NCBI GenBank assembly: GCA_022592435.1
Contig: JABYQS010000071.1
Location: 1 to 64,000 of the forward strand
Direction: 5' to 3'
Source of the DNA: Cerioporus squamosus
Taxonomy: Eukaryota > Basidiomycota > Agaricomycetes > Polyporales > Polyporaceae
DNA length: 64,000 bases
Position numbers and translations under genes: made by a program. Every line of letters starts with the position of its first letter. The stretch's first letter is position 1. The notes below the pieces were generated by a model. It searched no databases, was not told the origin of the DNA, and was given only the letters and a program-made list of their open reading frames with translations. Positions 34,210-45,986 of the stretch are shown here, one piece after another.

Positions 34210-35595
34210 AACTTCACATACCTCTAGGCTCGCTTGCCAGCCCTGTAGTTCCTCGTCCCTCAGACCAAATATACCAACGTTTGCGGCGAGACTCCCGTCT
34301 CCAGCAGCATCCGACTGCCAAACACGACGAACCTATTGCCCCGGTCATCTCTCTCCAAGCCCCGTGCAGCTCACAAGCTGTATGCCACTCACCCCTCTCG
34401 CCCCAGCGTGAGGTCTCCCTTACCATGTGCTTCTCTCTGACGAAGCGCTCGCTTTATAACAGATGAATTGGGATATCTCGGAGAAACCGTGGCCGTCCCA
34501 AGACCCGCAGACACTTCGGCCTTCGCAGCGCGCACCTCATGGTCACCAGAGTCTCTCCTGATGACTTTGCATAGCTTGCAATCTCTCCCCCTCCCCAAAG
34601 TCACCATCCGCAGAAGGCGACGTCCGTATTCCCTCCAGGCAAGATATCGATTACCTTATCCTAGCCAGTTTCAAGCTCAACTTACCGAAGGTCGGGCGGG
34701 GAATATTTGAGGACTGGCTTTCGAAGCCCGGACAAGAGACAGATGCAAGCATATGCGAAGGTGCTCGAACTGTATCACTAGCGCGTGCTGGTCCGCTTGG
34801 AGTGTTGGGAGTACGCGGATGCCTTCCTGATGTATGACGGTATGAGAGGGAACTGTCGTCAGATCTGAGGCAGGTATGTAGCACTCGTGATGTTCTGCAA
34901 CATTCTGCTGACGTGAATGGTCCCCCTAGTACTTCATCGCGTCCATGCGGAAGCTGTCTGTATAAGCCACCGCCGCGAGCCTTGTACAGGCCGTCCCTTC
35001 TAGTGCTTCATCACCATCTCGCTCTCCCGCTCCCGCCACGCCCGACACGTCCGACACTCCTCATGGTACACGCACACATCCGCACCACACCAACCACAGG
35101 CAAATGGGCGCACACACGCCCCTTGACCCCTCTCACCTTCGGATCGACCCCTCCCAATCTCCCACAGCCAAGCCGCGCGAACCGCACGTACTCTTGCTGT
35201 CGTCTTCCAGCATCTCCAGCGCCGCAGCTTCGCGCACAAATCAGCCCGAAGTGTGAGTGCGCACGAACGGGCATGCTATTGGCCACGCGAATTCACAAGC
35301 AGAGGGCAAGTCGCGCTCGCGGCGGGCCGGCCGAACCCCATTGTCCTCATGCGCACGTCCTCGTTCAGGGCGACCGCAACAGAAAGCAGCATGCAGTCCG
35401 CCCTCGACGTTCGCGCTCACTCGTGCGTCGCTCTACGCGCAGGTTCGACGCACGTCGCGATGCCGTGTGCTGCTTTCGTCGTGTCCCAGCTGCGACGGAG
35501 GACGAAGGGGCACAGGGCGCGGTGATGCGGTGCGGAGGCGCGGCTGCTATGCTCATTAGCTGTCAAGGTCCCAGTAGACGACATTGGATTCTGCG

Positions 35596-35998
35596 ATGAG
35601 CGTAAAGAACATATCACTATCTGGACAGGATAGTCGAATTCAATGGCCGGAGGTGCGAAGCTGCCACTCTTCCGAAGTATATACGCCGTATACCGCGGCC
35701 GGTACTGCCTTGTATCGAGATTATCCGCACCGGAGCCTCTTGGCAACGCTACCATTACACCCCGCGTTCCCTTTCGAACCCGCGCCAACTCCCTCATTCC
35801 GCGCTCACGTCCTCCACTCGCCGTCATACGGCAGTTGCCTCTGTTGGACGTTGAAGACATCACGCCAGACTTCGTCGTCTGCGGGAACTATAATCAGGTA
35901 TGTCATGTTCGACTCTAGCGTTCGACAGCTGAGTCTCATTGGTTCGTAATAGTAGGACTACCAGGTATAGCCCGCCCTCGCGGCTCGCCAAATCATAA
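35596..35998 (+). CDS. Weak gene model, 115 aa
   Basis: Exons 35596-35897 and 35953-35998 join in phase across a 55-nt intron (GTATGT..AATAG). The product starts MSVKNISLSGQDSRIQWPEV and contains RDYPHRSLLATLPLHPAFPF, then ends KS. No family is recognised. The 300-nt first exon is open, but so are overlapping frames in this GC-rich DNA. It could equally be non-coding. Confidence 0.3.
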
Positions 35999-36065
35999 AG
36001 CCGTCACTCGGGACCGCATGTGCAAGGTACTCCTCAGTGCGGTGAATGAGGAGACGGGCAGCTAG

Positions 36066-36690
36066 ATGATTGGGCTTGTACCGCAACAGAACTCGAGAGC
36101 GAGAACGGCTACAGCCCGAACACGGGCATTCGGGCATAGTGCGAGCGCTCGCCGCGGGCTACGCCCCATGACGGCGCTCTCGAGGAATCGGCAGAGACTC
36201 AGAATTCGCGTGTGCGGCGTCACGGTATGCCTCTTCTGTCCACGCCTACGGGAAGCACTCGGCTCTGCCACCCAACAGCCGCTACTTCCTGCACTTGTCC
36301 CTCCCTCCGCTGTCTCGTCCTCTCCAGTAGGTAGCCTCGCAAGTCCCGGCCGCCTTCACGACCATCGTGCCACTGCGTTTTGGATCCTGAACGTTAACAC
36401 ATCTGCTGGAGGCCTTCATCTTGATCTAGCACTCATCTGCCGCAGCGGCGCTGGGTCGCGCCAGTTCGTTGCCTCTTCGCCCTCACATATGCAGCAATTG
36501 GCTATGTATCCCCTTCCATCCGCCCATCAAGGACAGATTGAAATTGCTTTGTATGTTCATTGCATCATCTCCTGCAGCGTACTGTAGTACTGTGCGGCCT
36601 GCCCCACCCACCTCTGCTCCCTGCGGCCGACTGATGCCCAGTGTTCGTCACGCGCACGAACCGGCCTCCATCCCAAGATGCCAAGTTTGA
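36066..36690 (+). CDS. Weak gene model, 159 aa
   Basis: Exons 36066-36224, 36279-36550 and 36642-36690 agree in phase. The first intron (54 nt, GTATGC..CAACAG) could also be read through. The product begins with an Arg-rich segment (RARTATARTRAFGHSASARR) and continues with WILNVNTSAGGLHLDLALIC. No domain is recognised. The third exon and its 91-nt intron are the least certain parts. Confidence 0.28.
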
Positions 36691-36771
36691 TTCCCTCTGT
36701 GTGGCCGTCTTGCAAATGCGGAGCCGCATGCCCCCCTGTCATACAAAAGACCATAGCCTCGGACGCTGCGC

Positions 36772-37125
36772 ATGCCTCTCTCGTCCGTTGATCACGGAGT
36801 ATATGGATGTCGAGGCGGTTCACGTACACGGGCATGCGTGCTCAGCGGGGCGCGACACATCGACAACGTCTTCCACGAAGCGATCCTAGAGGTCCCTCCA
36901 AGGGAACTTTTACGAACTTCCCAACTGTGTGGCGACACCAATCTCATTCACATCGCCGACCCTCGTAGGCTCACGGTAAAGGGGCCACCATCGGCTCCAC
37001 CAGGCCTGCTCCGCCTGTGTCCCCATGCCAGCTCACTGGTCTCCACCTCAGATGCGCTGCCATGGCAGTGTGCGGAGATTGTTGGGAGAACTAGTCGGGG
37101 TGGACACGACTACATGTCGGTATGA
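36772..37125 (+). CDS. Weak gene model, 117 aa
   Basis: One ATG-initiated frame contains RHIDNVFHEAILEVPPREL and a Pro/Leu-rich stretch (KGPPSAPPGLLRLCPHASS). The middle has balanced, protein-like composition, but nothing identifies it and no exon could be joined with confidence. It may be a fragment of the preceding model or chance. Confidence 0.25.
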   Translation: MPLSSVDHGVYGCRGGSRTRACVLSGARHIDNVFHEAILEVPPRELLRTSQLCGDTNLIHIADPRRLTVKGPPSAPPGLLRLCPHASSLVSTSDALPWQCAEIVGRTSRGGHDYMSV

Positions 37126-38253
37126 CAACCACGTTCGCCTTGAGATATCTCAGATCTGTATGGGAATAATGAGAATAAGGCGCTATTGAAGCGCAACGTG
37201 ACAAACAAGTGAAGTCGCGTTTGGGCACCCTTGACTCACTTCGTATACCTCCTCTTCGAGCTTGAACATACGATGCCTCCGGCAGCAACGCCGACCTTCC
37301 CGCACTGTCTCTTCCTAATTCGCGTTGCTACAATCCCATGTGTTTCGGTCTCCTGTGGGGACTCCGATGCCCATAGGCCGGCCGCACGTCTGTTGCTTGC
37401 GTTGGTCCGTGGCGGCGCCCGGTGCCGACGTCCTTTTGGGCGCCGATGCAGTAGGGCCGACTCCGAAGCAACTCGCGAGCTTTCCCGTGTCATCATCTCT
37501 CGCACTGCTTCCAGCTTGAACAGACACCGCTTATGAGCGGGCGGGAACTAGGGAGAGGTGTTCCGACAGCGGGAGTACGCTAAAAATCATGTACTCTCAG
37601 AAACAGTAATCGTTGTCTATAGCGGCAGGAGAGCCGTTGACGGCCGAAGATGCCACTTGTGCAGTGTTCCACTAGGCCTGCAGCGTAACGGCAGAGAAGT
37701 GTGGGCTAACGATACGTGACGAGGTCAGAGTGATAAGTGGGATACAGTAAGAGAAGAAACCGGACGAGAAGAGGGAGACGCACGCGAGGGACCAGCGCGA
37801 AAAGCAGAGAGAAAGGTAGTAATGAGAGCATAATGCGAGGATGTGTATAGTGCGATGAAGCATGTGGCGAGAGGGGTTTGCGTGCCCAGGGTGTTGGCGT
37901 TACGAGGGAGAAGAGCCGTCGGGGTTACAGTAGGAAAGATACCGGCTAGGTCGACGGGAATATTACTCTACGTATCGTGAGCAGAGATGGGGAAGAAAAG
38001 TAGGCCATCACAGAACGCGAGAGAAGGGAAAGGGGAGAAGAGGAGAAGGACAAATGGGACGATCAATCCATGCGCGCACCGAATGAAGGCGAACCTGCCG
38101 GTCACTTCAACGTACTCGAGCACCGTGTATTCTTAGACATACAGGTTAACGTCTATTGAGAAACCACAGCAACATGCGTTGTCAGTAGCCGAAACTCGCG
38201 ATCGAGCACAGCTTGCGTGAACTCCACCCTACAGCGCGACATGACGCGAGCGC
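37126..38253. other. Gene-free interval
   Basis: No gene was recognised. A very small two-exon frame beginning MPPAATPTFPH at about 37,273 is possible but too short to support. 37,550-38,240 is purine-rich and shows nothing. Confidence 0.35.
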
Positions 38254-39054
38254 TTAACCCGGCTCTTCGATTCCGGAGAGTACAGGGCGGAGCCGGGTCG
38301 TCGGGATACATTCCGCTAAGTCGAGCAACATTAGAATAACATACACAGGATTTAGGGCTGGCACTCTTACCCCGCGGGCACGGCTGTTGTGCGCGTGAAA
38401 CAGTTTTCGACGCTTCACGGAACTAGGCTGCTCCTCATCGCCGAGGTGACCATGTCGACGTTTACATAGGGCAGACTCAGCGATCATCGTCCTATTCGGC
38501 TCGTCGCTTGGTGTAGAAATCTCGGGGGACGGAGGGAGCGTATCAACGACGAAAGTTGAGCATTCCTCTGCGAGAGCGTCTTGCAGAGTAGAGCCGCCAC
38601 AGTCACGTCCGTCGAGTCCGACGGAGCTTGGGCCGGGCAAGTCCTGTACGTCACCAGAACTATCGGAATCGCTCTCGTACACGACGAAGCCCTGGCGAAT
38701 AGCGCGTTCTTCCTCGGAGTCAGGTTCGGGCTCGACGGAGCTCTCGGAGTCGCTCTCGTACACGACGAAGCCCTGGCGGATGGCGCGTTCTTCCTCGGAG
38801 TCAGGCTCGGGCTCGACGGAGCTCTCGGAGTCGCTCTCGTACACGACGAAGCCCTGGCGGATGGCGCGTTCTTCCTCGGAGTCAGGCTCGGGCTCGACGG
38901 AGCTCTCGGCATCGCTCTCGCACACGACGAAGCCCTGGCGGATCGCGCGTTCTTCCTCGGAATCAGGCTCGGGCTCGACGGAGCTCTCGGCATCGCTCTC
39001 GCACACGACGTAGCCCTGGCGGATGGCGCGTTCTTCTTCGGAATCAGGCTGGGG
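38254..39054 (-). CDS. Acidic repeat protein (27-residue repeats), 5' end incomplete
   Basis: The minus-strand exon runs from an acceptor at 39,054 (GATGTCAG) to a stop at 38,254. It encodes nearly five copies of a 27-residue unit (consensus YESDSESSVEPEPDSEEER plus AIRQGFVV), then a non-repeated tail with KRRHGHLGDEEQPSSVKRRK, a candidate bipartite nuclear signal. The repeats are strongly acidic and Ser-rich, with several casein-kinase-2-like sites. An upstream exon ending at a GTACGT donor near 39,104 gives FNDVSDG in phase, but a start codon was not found. The function is unknown. An acidic, chromatin- or nucleolus-associated protein would fit its composition. Confidence 0.5.
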   Translation of the reverse strand, partial: PQPDSEEERAIRQGYVVCESDAESSVEPEPDSEEERAIRQGFVVCESDAESSVEPEPDSEEERAIRQGFVVYESDSESSVEPEPDSEEERAIRQGFVVYESDSESSVEPEPDSEEERAIRQGFVVYESDSDSSGDVQDLPGPSSVGLDGRDCGGSTLQDALAEECSTFVVDTLPPSPEISTPSDEPNRTMIAESALCKRRHGHLGDEEQPSSVKRRKLFHAHNSRARGVRVPALNPVYVILMLLDLAECIPTTRLRPVLSGIEEPG

Positions 39055-39060
39055 CTGACA
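38681..39060. repeat. 81-bp coding minisatellite
   Basis: ACGACGAAGCCC begins successive units at 38,681, 38,762, 38,843, 38,924 and 39,005, exactly 81 bp apart. The last unit is truncated. Units 2 and 3 are nearly identical. Since 81 is a multiple of three, copy number can change without breaking the frame. Confidence 0.95.
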
Positions 39061-39400
39061 TCATATGAGTAGAGGAATCACATAGAGATCAGTGTGAGGA
39101 CGTACCGTCCGAGACGTCATTGAAGGCGTCCGGTGTTGGTTAGGAGACACTGTTGTAGCAGGATATTAATGCGATGACGAACGTAGTCGTAGTATGGGAC
39201 GCACTGTGTGGTTTGTATGCTGAGCATCGATGCATCTTGTCACTACGATTGCCAAGAGATGGCGGGCAGATGATGGCAGGGAATGCGTGAGGATACTGAC
39301 CAGTACTGCTACCGGAAGGTAGTTGAGTACAAGTGACCCGCCAACCCGAGCAGGTCGGCCCGTAAAACGGCTTCGGTTCAGCGATGACGTGCTTGAGGGC

Positions 39401-40590
39401 GGAACCTCGAGACCAGGACCGTTAGCGAGTGGCACGAACGGGTGGCGAGGGAGAAGATGGAGAGACGAGATCGAGCTGCCATAGATGGCAGGCGGAGAGG
39501 AGAGTGGCCGGGAGGGGATGCTTGCAATTGTCGCCGAGAAGGGAAGGAGTTCTGCATGGCTGGGACGCGAAGGCGACGGCCGCGGAACCTCGATGCCGGG
39601 GAACCGTTAGCGAGTGGCACGAATGGATGACGGGATGAGACGACGAGGGAGTTGGCGCGAGGGAGAAGATGGAGAGACGAGATCGAGCTGCCATAGATGG
39701 CAGGCGGAGAGGAGAATGGAATCAAATCCGGATGCTTGCGATTGTCGCCGAGAAGAGAAAGGAAGCCGAGGTTAGCAAGTCGTAGAGAGAGCAGACGGGC
39801 GAGTCCGACATGCATATGGGGCAGGTCGAAGTGCCACCGCATCTCGGCGGTCGGTCCGCCTGCCAGAAGCTGTGCGGCTTTGTCAGCAAGGGGCGGGGCG
39901 GGGCGCGCGCCCGTCCGTGGCCCCGTACGTTGCTTGCGCTCCGCCATCCCGCCTGCGCAGCGCTCTTCTCCCCGTCCCCCGTCCCCCGTCCTCCGCCAGC
40001 CTACTTTCGTCGACACCGGCATCTGCATCTACTCTCGTCGGGATAGCAAGGCGTGCACATCGGCGGTGGCTTGCAGTCGCACGTCCCGGACGCATGCGGA
40101 GCTGCCGAGCACCGACCGCACCCGGGCCACTGGCAGCACCGCGAAGCACCTGCTACGCTTCAAGTGCTGCGCGGCGCTATGTCATCTGCGAGGTTAGTTG
40201 CCATACTCTTACGGCGGCGAGACATGGGCACTGATCATGACTCGTGCACGTGGCTCCCTCGACCTATGCTATTGCTAGTAGCCGTGGTCAGAGCATCATC
40301 TTCGCCAGTCCATCGCTCGACCGCCGTCCTTCCAGCCTACCTAATCCCGCGCCGGCTTCCACGTTCCTCCCCGTTGCCATTGAACGGCGTGCAGATGGGC
40401 AGCTGCTTGCGACCGCACGACCCGGACGCATGCGGAATACCGAGCGCCCCCGGGCCAGCACCGCGCGCGAAGCACCTGCTACGCTTCGGGTGCCGCCCCG
40501 CCCCATGGATTCTACGAGGTTAGCTGCGATGCTCTCTCAGCGGCGAGACGCGGTCGCTGACTCGCGCACTGCTCAACCGTACATGGCTCC
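39401..40590 (-). repeat. Dispersed repeat, copy A3 (inverted)
   Basis: Positions 39,542-40,450 are the reverse complement of A2 (19,941-20,849), and positions from about 39,401 match A1 (to about 1401). Core motifs lie at about 40,099 and 40,435 on the minus strand, 336 bp apart as in A2. Beyond 40,450, A3 continues with another copy of the unit start (GCACCTGCTACGCTTCGGGT and GCGAGGTTAG-like sequence to about 40,590) that A2 lacks. The internal duplication of about 213 bp seen in A1 is present. No gene is called. Confidence 0.9.
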
Positions 40591-40840
40591 CCCGGCCTCC
40601 TTCTGAGTTTTGCGTCACTGTGAGTCACCTATATTTCTCTTCGTCTTTGCTATGGGCACTAGCTATCTAGCGCATATGTATCATTGTTGAATCGTTATAA
40701 CGTCTGTTCATCTACAGCTTACTCGATGTCCTTGGGCGGTTTGGCCGACAGCCCCTATTGACACGTGTGTACGTATTATCGACCCAACAGCGCCGCAAAT
40801 CATCATCTTGTCAACCCTTTGTCACAGATCCTCGCCCACC

Positions 40841-43109
40841 TCAAACTTGTGATGTTCGTCGCCCGGGACAATGCTGTCGATGTATCTCCTGCCAGTGGGG
40901 CCTTTGACACTTGGTGTCACAGTACCTGGGAGTATACGGATGAGGGTCCTTGTAAGTTGCATATCAATGTCTCGACTTGCCTTGCGTTCCCACAGCCTTT
41001 GCATCTCTTGAGGGCTGCACTTAGTGCCCCGCAAGCCGAGCATCGTTGCATCCCCAGATATCCATCTGGCAGGGGGACGTCCCCCGTTGCAGGAGTGAAG
41101 GTTCGGTGGTCAATATCGTCACATGGGCACAGGGTCCGCGCATGGAGATCATCGCACGATCTGATGAGTGATCTCCATTCGTGTAGACTCCGTTCGTGGT
41201 AGTCGAGGATGTGACTCCGTGCTTGATGTAGTCTCGTCTTGTTAAGAGAGTAACCGAAGAATGTCATCACGGCCATAGTCATGTCAATCTCGCGGCAAAT
41301 AGGCTGCGGACCACGAGTCAGTACTGGTGATATGGTATGGATGGCTCACTTGCCTCGATTTCTGTGAGATTGTCGCTGAGTTCCGGACCTCGTAGAACAA
41401 ACGTGAGAAGCAAGCTCCAACCGAGCATAGTTAGACGTAAGTGAGCATCTGGGGCCGCCTCGGTGAGAAATGTCTTCGCATTTTCCCATGCAGTATGGAG
41501 AAGTGCGACGCCCATGTCTCGCGATTGTATATCGTCTTCATCCGCTGTCAAGATCTGCTCGAAACCTTGCCATACTCCGAAGTCTACCGCACGCCATAGC
41601 ATTTGTTTGCGCAAGAAGGGTGTCACTTCGGGGCATTGTAGTCCCCGTGTGGCTGCTTCGAAGCCTTCGGCCGTGTCCCCGCACAGACTGACCATATAGT
41701 GTGCATACACATGGGTCGGATCCCGAGCAATAGTCTCCTTGGCGAGGGCCACTGCTTCCTCCGCGCGATCACGTAGCATGAAGAACTTCATGTCTAGTAT
41801 ATCCGCGGCATCTCGATCAGCTCGTGCACCACTGCGCCGTAGCACTTTGGCACATTCTGGAAGAGCGTCGGACCAGCGTGAAAAGGGTAGTCCCCGTCCA
41901 CCAAGTTGGTTTCCGCTTCGCTGTAGTTGTTGCCAGTTCCCTTCAACGACGGCTGGAGACCGCTTCACTATGTCTGCAATTGACCGTCCAAGCGAAGCCA
42001 AGTCTTGGTCACGGGCGGCCTTAGACATGGCTTCGACGTACTCCGCTGACGAGCCGTAGAGAGTCGAACTCTCTGATTGCTCGAGCCAGCGTGAGTAAAC
42101 CTGTGGAGGCATGTCACCCAAAAATTGAGGTACCGGGCCCGGGTGTTCTAGCGATAATGCGAGGCGTCCCAGGTCAACGTCACATTGGTCTGCGTCGGAT
42201 TCGGTTCGGTAGAGGGTAAGAATTGCCTCTGTCGCAGCCGTTCGAGTGTGGACGTCCTGCACCCGTAGCAATGCGACCAGGAGTGCGTTGAGCGAGGCGT
42301 CGTCCTTGCACTGTTCTGGGGCATACTGCACCGGCGTTATCAGGGACATGAGAGCGTGGGTGAGCAAGGACCTAGATGTGTAGGGCCTGTGTAGGATGAG
42401 TTTCATGGTGTCCATCATCTCGTTCACGCCCATCTCGTGCAGACGATCATCGAGACCATCCTGAGCCCTGGACAACAGATAACGGGCCGAATGAGCCATC
42501 ACGACCACTCCCATCTCGGTAACATTAGGATCGTGGAGGCGGTCTCGGAGCATCCGGGAAATACGGCTGCTCCGCAGTGCTATGTTCTCCAGCACGACAC
42601 CTTGGGTCCGACAAGCGTCGTGTGTGAAGACGAGGAGCATCTGCAGTCCGGTGCCCCGTGTGAGCTCAAAGTCCAAGAGGTCGATGATTTGATCTATGAG
42701 CCCTAGTATGTCATGTACAAATGTGAGAAGCCGTTGCGGAGAATCATGGTCAATGAGAATCACCCCGCTCAAACAGTTTCTCCTTGAGGATAGCATCCGC
42801 GCACATCTTGATAAGGATGCTCGCTACACCGGCCAGTAGGTGCGGGTTGTTTCTCGTTTTTCCTAGTCGATGGAAGGAATACAGCTTCCTGTGTAACTGA
42901 TCGATCTTTGAGTAGGCTTTCCTGAGTCCATGGCGGGTAGACAGATCTGTGAGCTCGGGTTTTAGCCTTCAAGGCACGGCCGTTATATATTTACTCATCT
43001 ACTAACCTGGTATGTTGATGTGGCTTGTCAAGAATGGCACTATGCTGCCCCGTCTGGTCGCACGGTCGAGGTCAGACAAGAGTGACTCGGGGAGAGGGCG
43101 TGACGGCAT
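40841..43109 (-). CDS. MYND-type zinc-finger protein
   Basis: Five exons, 43109-43007, 42946-42764, 42702-41354, 41303-40981 and 40925-40841, give 680 aa with every junction in phase. The N-terminus MPSRPLPESLLSDLDRATRR and the long helical body (blocks such as EAVALAKETIARDPTHVYAH and GLQCPEVTPFLRKQM) are typical of large basidiomycete MYND proteins. The C-terminus holds the finger: CSAC, CKGC, YCDTKC, then HWQEIH and HC, complete in its Cys and His ligands (about residues 632-672). MYND fingers bind proline-rich peptides of partner proteins. The third and fourth introns (41,304-41,353 and 40,926-40,980) use GC donors in the consensus AG|GCAAGT. The GT sites two bases inside would break the frame. 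The gene appears intact. Confidence 0.85.
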
Positions 43110-43296
43110 CTGACAGAAGACGTTGGACGGTTGTGTGAGATCGTACAGACCCGCGCTTATATATCATGTGCAGGCGGATCGGTAAGCAGATACACGAGAA
43201 GAATTCATTGAATAGTAGTACAATCGAGATGCTATTGGGGTGATGTATTGCTCGAGATGGCATCTCCAACCGCTATGCGACGCGAGATGGTTACAG

Positions 43297-44272
43297 CTAA
43301 GACTCATTCGCATCATCACCTTCCTCTTGTAGCGATAGCTCATTCCTCTCCCTTTCTAATTGCGCAAGACGTCGACGGCATGTCGAGTTCGTATATTGCA
43401 CATACACAGCAAGGCGTTCCGCACGAAGGACTCTGAGATTCCAACGGCTAAAGTCGGAAGAGATGGCTTGGTTCTCTTGCATAGCTCGGCAGCCTTCCAA
43501 TATAGCAGTACACATGTGTTCGAGCTTGGCTCAAAAAGTCGTAAGCGGCAAGTTCTGCGTGTAAGGCAATATTACCTCTGGTGGGATGGCGTGATTGGGT
43601 TCCGCATGCCCCATGAACCGTACAACTCTGTGGAGAAGGCTGAGTCTCGGTTAGGAAGAAACACAGGATGACGTTGACTCTCCTTCTCGCAATCTCATCG
43701 CAAATCTCGGGGGTGAGGACTGTCGTTCGTTGAATAAGGCGTAGAAGGTCGGCCAATGTGGAGCGTGCCTGTGCGCTCAGACCAGGCTCACTGCGGCTAT
43801 CCGACCTCGCTTTGATCTGAATCGAGGAGATGATCGTAGTTCTACAAAGTGGACAAGTTGATGCCGAGAGCCGGTGTGCCGCAAGGCATACCGAGCAGAA
43901 GAGGTGACCTGTTGGTACAAAATATTCGACACAGTCGAGCTAGAAATGGCCCTCGAACAACGCACCACACTGAAGTGCAACGAAGGGATTAGCTAGAGTA
44001 GTCTGAAGTAACTGGTAGCATATAGGGCAGCACACAGGACCCTCCGGAGCCGCGCGGGATTCGGATAACCTCGCTGTTTGCGAGGGCGATTCTACTTCAA
44101 CGCCGAGGATCAATAGCTTGAAACGCGAACGAAGAGAGCAATGCGCAAGTCAACGGATTGCCGTGTGGACGGCATCCAAGAATCTGCGTAGATATTGATG
44201 TCGATGGCAGGGGCCATGTCCATCTGAGAAGTAGGGGCTCCGGAGGATGATGCCCTCACCGGTAGCTGGCAT
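43297..44272 (-). CDS. RING-finger protein with C-terminal coiled coil
   Basis: The minus strand reads VCCPICYQLLQTTLANPF (about 44,035), then DCVEYFVPTGHLFCSVC and STCPLCR (about 43,940-43,850). That is a C3HC4-like finger in which the Cys expected just before Gly-His is Thr. Downstream comes LLRLIQRTTVLTPEICDEI, then, after introns of 51 and about 46 nt, a helical tail KLEHMCTAILEGC...LAQLERERNELS ending at the stop at 43,297-43,299. An in-frame TAG lies between the two halves of the finger unless a 45-nt intron (weak donor GTTGCA) is removed there. The 5' exons, with a possible ATG at 44,272, are unresolved. It is probably a ubiquitin ligase-like protein if intact. It is head-to-tail with the MYND gene, which starts 188 bp further on. 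Confidence 0.5.
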
Positions 44273-44648
44273 GATCACTTGGTACTACGGGCCTCACCCG
44301 CGCGAACGCTGACCGAAGAGTCGGACTCACATGTATTTATACATAACTTGCCGTGCGATTCTGGAGCTGCGTAAGTCAAGTTACATTGGCCAGATAGGTA
44401 GGAGGAATAATATCGTGGAGGCGATGCAACTCGGACGGCGCTACTCATCCTAGACCTTCCAAATTAAGAAACTCGAGCTGTGTGATCATAAACCATATTA
44501 TCTCCCCTGAGCTTCCTGATACGGCAGGACCGTCCCTACGGTAACTTCGATCGATGACAGACACGCGTATCCATATGCGGACCTCACCGAGTACTTACCA
44601 CTACTGGCGTGCCACTCCGGATTCTTGGGTGCACTCATTGTCGCGAAC

Positions 44649-45947
44649 ATGCTAGCTCTTGATGATTTCAACGGTTAGTTTGTGTCAGAGACACGGCAAG
44701 ATGCGGGTCAATGAAGTATTTAAGTGTCACCGGACTCGTTGACTCCAGACAGCTCCACCGTCGACTCTGCAACGCCTTCGAGTCTCACCCGGCGGCCCCT
44801 CCTGGCCGACTTCCAGATCAACTCAACAATGGTGAGAGAAATTTGTTTGTCCTATTCGATGACTTATCTTGACTTTCCAGGTTCTCCCGACTTCCGAGCC
44901 TACATCCCGACAAGTTTGGCGAGATGGGGATCTCCATGAAGTCCGTTCCTCTGTCGCACAAGTGGATCTCAATCCGTTGTCCACGAGGACGTTTCCCGCG
45001 TCGGTGAGTACGTCTAGCTATGCTGCGTGGTTGGGTAACTCACTCCGGCATCTATCACCGCGGCAGCCATTTTCTCGAGCTCATTGCTATTGCCAATCAT
45101 CGACCCGCGTTGCTACCCCCCTTCGTGACTGCAGCTCATGACGGGTCTTCCCGTCCATCGGCTGGTGCCTCTGCAGAACCCCACCCATCCTTCATGTCTC
45201 ACAGCCTGTCAACCATCACTATGAGGGATGATACGACTTCGAACTTCAGGGCTCTCCGATCAGCCTGCCAGCCAATGTCTCCTGAGGATCGGGATGATGT
45301 CGGGTAGGTATCTAATCGATATTTGCATGCCCGTACCGAGTACTCAATCCGATGTGTTTAGCGATCTGTCCGAGCATTCATCCGGAGTCGCGCTAAACGG
45401 TCCCTCACCAAAGGTTCCGATTCAGCTTCCTTGTGTGCAGGAGAGGTTTGTCATATCTTCTGTTTCCTCGTTCGTAAGTACACCGAATCATCGTTACTGC
45501 CGAACATTCTCACGAAGAACTGCGAAACCTAGATCTCCGACGATGTTCAGCCTCAGAGCGGAACATGTGCCGAAGCCCTTTACTTCGCGAACATCCTCAT
45601 CGAGTTGAGCAAAGCGAGCGCGAGACCCCATATGCATCCGGTCACTCCCCCGACAGCCACAAACCAACACCTCCTGTCGCGTCGTCGCCGGTATACCGAT
45701 GTACGCCATCATAGCATCGTATCTATCAGAAGGTAAGTAGTCGTTTCTCTAGCCGCTAGCGGGTACGGTCGCAGTTCTGATGTGACCACAACAAAGGAGC
45801 CAACGAATTCGTGATCGGCAAGCTGTAGTTATCACATCCCGAGCCCCGAGGAGGTTAGTTCACTTCAGGATGAGAACCTCGAAAAACTGGTCACTGACTA
45901 TCATTGGTAGGAGTGAGAGACTCCTGACGAGGAGGCAGCACCTCTAG
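44649..45947 (+). CDS. Hypothetical protein, eight exons, 293 aa
   Basis: Exons 44649-44673, 44725-44831, 44881-45003, 45080-45303, 45362-45473, 45533-45729, 45797-45853 and 45911-45947 join in phase (882 nt). Introns are 49-76 nt with GTTAGT, GTGAG, GTAGGT and GTAAGT donors. The product is Ser/Thr/Pro-rich at the start (SPDSLTPDSSTVDSATPSS) and has a more ordered middle (SGTCAEALYFANILIELSKA). It ends basic (RRRRYTDVRHH, then RSERLLTRRQHL). The frame stays open and protein-like upstream of the chosen ATG (YADLTEYLPLLACHSGFLGA), so the true start may be an exon further left. No family is recognised. Confidence 0.55.
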
Positions 45948-45986
45948 TATCCAAGTCGTGCCCTTTCAGGGGCGGGACCAGGAAGC

